This document shows, in pieces, positions 63,827 through 64,000 of a stretch of 64,000 nt of DNA. The stretch spans positions 2,744,001-2,808,000 of the forward strand of contig NZ_CP049241.1 of assembly GCF_011046245.1 (NCBI RefSeq), read 5' to 3'. The notes beneath the pieces were generated by a model. It was not told the origin of the DNA. It did not search any database and saw only the letters and a program-made list of their open reading frames with translations. The position numbers and the translations under genes are program-made. The stretch is from Allorhizobium pseudoryzae (GTDB taxonomy: Bacteria; Pseudomonadota; Alphaproteobacteria; Rhizobiales; Rhizobiaceae). Position 1 is the first letter of the stretch. Each line of letters opens with the position of its first letter.

Positions 63827-64000
63827 TTATTGCTGTGGCTGTGCGCCGGGTGTCGCTGGATGCGCCAGGTCAATGCGGCTGTCGTTCGGAAAGAATTGCG
63901 GGCCGACCATGCGCACCGGCCGGTCCGGGTTCCAGTCGCGCTCTGCAACCGGCGGCGTCACGTCCCGCCGGGCCTCCTGCGCTTTCGGCTTGAACTCGAT
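63827..64000 (-). CDS. C-terminal fragment, possibly DUF2865 family
   Basis: The minus strand is open from the window edge to a TAA at 63827-63829 (57 codons visible). The peptide ends with Pro/Arg-rich WNPDRPVRMVGPQFFP, then NDSRIDLAHP. A conserved VRxVGPxFxP plus IDL ending occurs in DUF2865 proteins of rhizobia; this is a recollection of the pattern, so the name is tentative. The rest of the gene is beyond the window. Confidence 0.5.
   Translation of the reverse strand: MEFKPKAQEARRDVTPPVAERDWNPDRPVRMVGPQFFPNDSRIDLAHPATPGAQPQQ

Overview
The window is a gene-dense (about 62% GC by eye), accessory-poor stretch of an alphaproteobacterial chromosome, almost certainly from the Rhizobiaceae (Rhizobium/Agrobacterium/Ensifer/Shinella group). 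The evidence is the class II DAHP synthase, the Usg and DUF1289 proteins, the rhizobial N-terminal extension of a probable UvrB, a PleC/PdhS-like histidine kinase, BluB with CobS/CobT, RIME-like intergenic mosaic repeats, and an sRNA-like locus resembling the rhizobial anti-Shine-Dalgarno sRNAs. I see no tRNA, rRNA, insertion sequence, prophage or CRISPR array.

Layout. 1-8.9 kb: the 5' end of a probable uvrB, a small methyltransferase, a GGDEF-EAL protein, a DUF1800-DUF1501 export operon, a thioesterase with an iterated heptamer operator, a Cache chemoreceptor and a flavodoxin-fold quinone reductase. 9-20 kb: extensin-like lipoprotein, D-Ala-D-Ala ligase, a tyrosine-phosphatase-like protein, a PepSY/cytochrome b561 pair divergent from a two-component system, an ABC exporter, and an MFS pump divergent from its AraC-type regulator. 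19.4-31.5 kb: aspartic protease/DUF1289, cobS-cobT, a ParE-toxin relic, a PdhS-type kinase, thermonuclease and uracil-DNA-glycosylase-like genes, an Lrp regulator, a chemoreceptor that is frameshifted as written, a beta-hydroxyacid dehydrogenase, CopD-like, DinB, a TPR-methyltransferase and Usg. 31.8-46.5 kb: a Pro/Ala-rich OmpA protein, a DUF4160-DUF2442 pair, the eamA-MFS-mobA-mobB operon, a third chemoreceptor, DUF2231 with a sorbosone-type dehydrogenase, moaA, DUF971 and LtrA. 46.5-64 kb: PPOX protein, diguanylate cyclase, fumC, an L,D-transpeptidase, a methyltransferase pseudogene, gph, rpiA, DUF2059, gor, a TadG-like vWA protein, aroG, a candidate sRNA, GFA, nadE, a TolB-like protein, bluB and the 3' end of an unidentified (possibly DUF2865) gene.

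Themes. Three genes serve the lower ligand of cobalamin (cobT, cobS, bluB, scattered) and three serve molybdenum cofactor (moaA, mobA, mobB). Signalling is heavily represented: three chemoreceptors, two c-di-GMP proteins whose GGDEF domains lack a recognisable I-site, two histidine kinases, and Lrp and AraC regulators. Cell-envelope functions are ddl, an L,D-transpeptidase, an OmpA protein, an extensin-like lipoprotein and the Tat-exported DUF1501 protein.

Most notable unexplained signals: (i) an sRNA-like transcription unit antisense to the aroG tail, with promoter, terminator and a hairpin loop displaying CUCCUCCC; (ii) a chemoreceptor whose start codon and first membrane helix are separated from the rest of the gene by one base at an A6 tract compatible with -1 slippage; (iii) three alternating copies of TGCGTTG upstream of a thioesterase; (iv) the overlapping DUF4160-DUF2442 pair; (v) two decaying genes, a ParE-like toxin and a methyltransferase.
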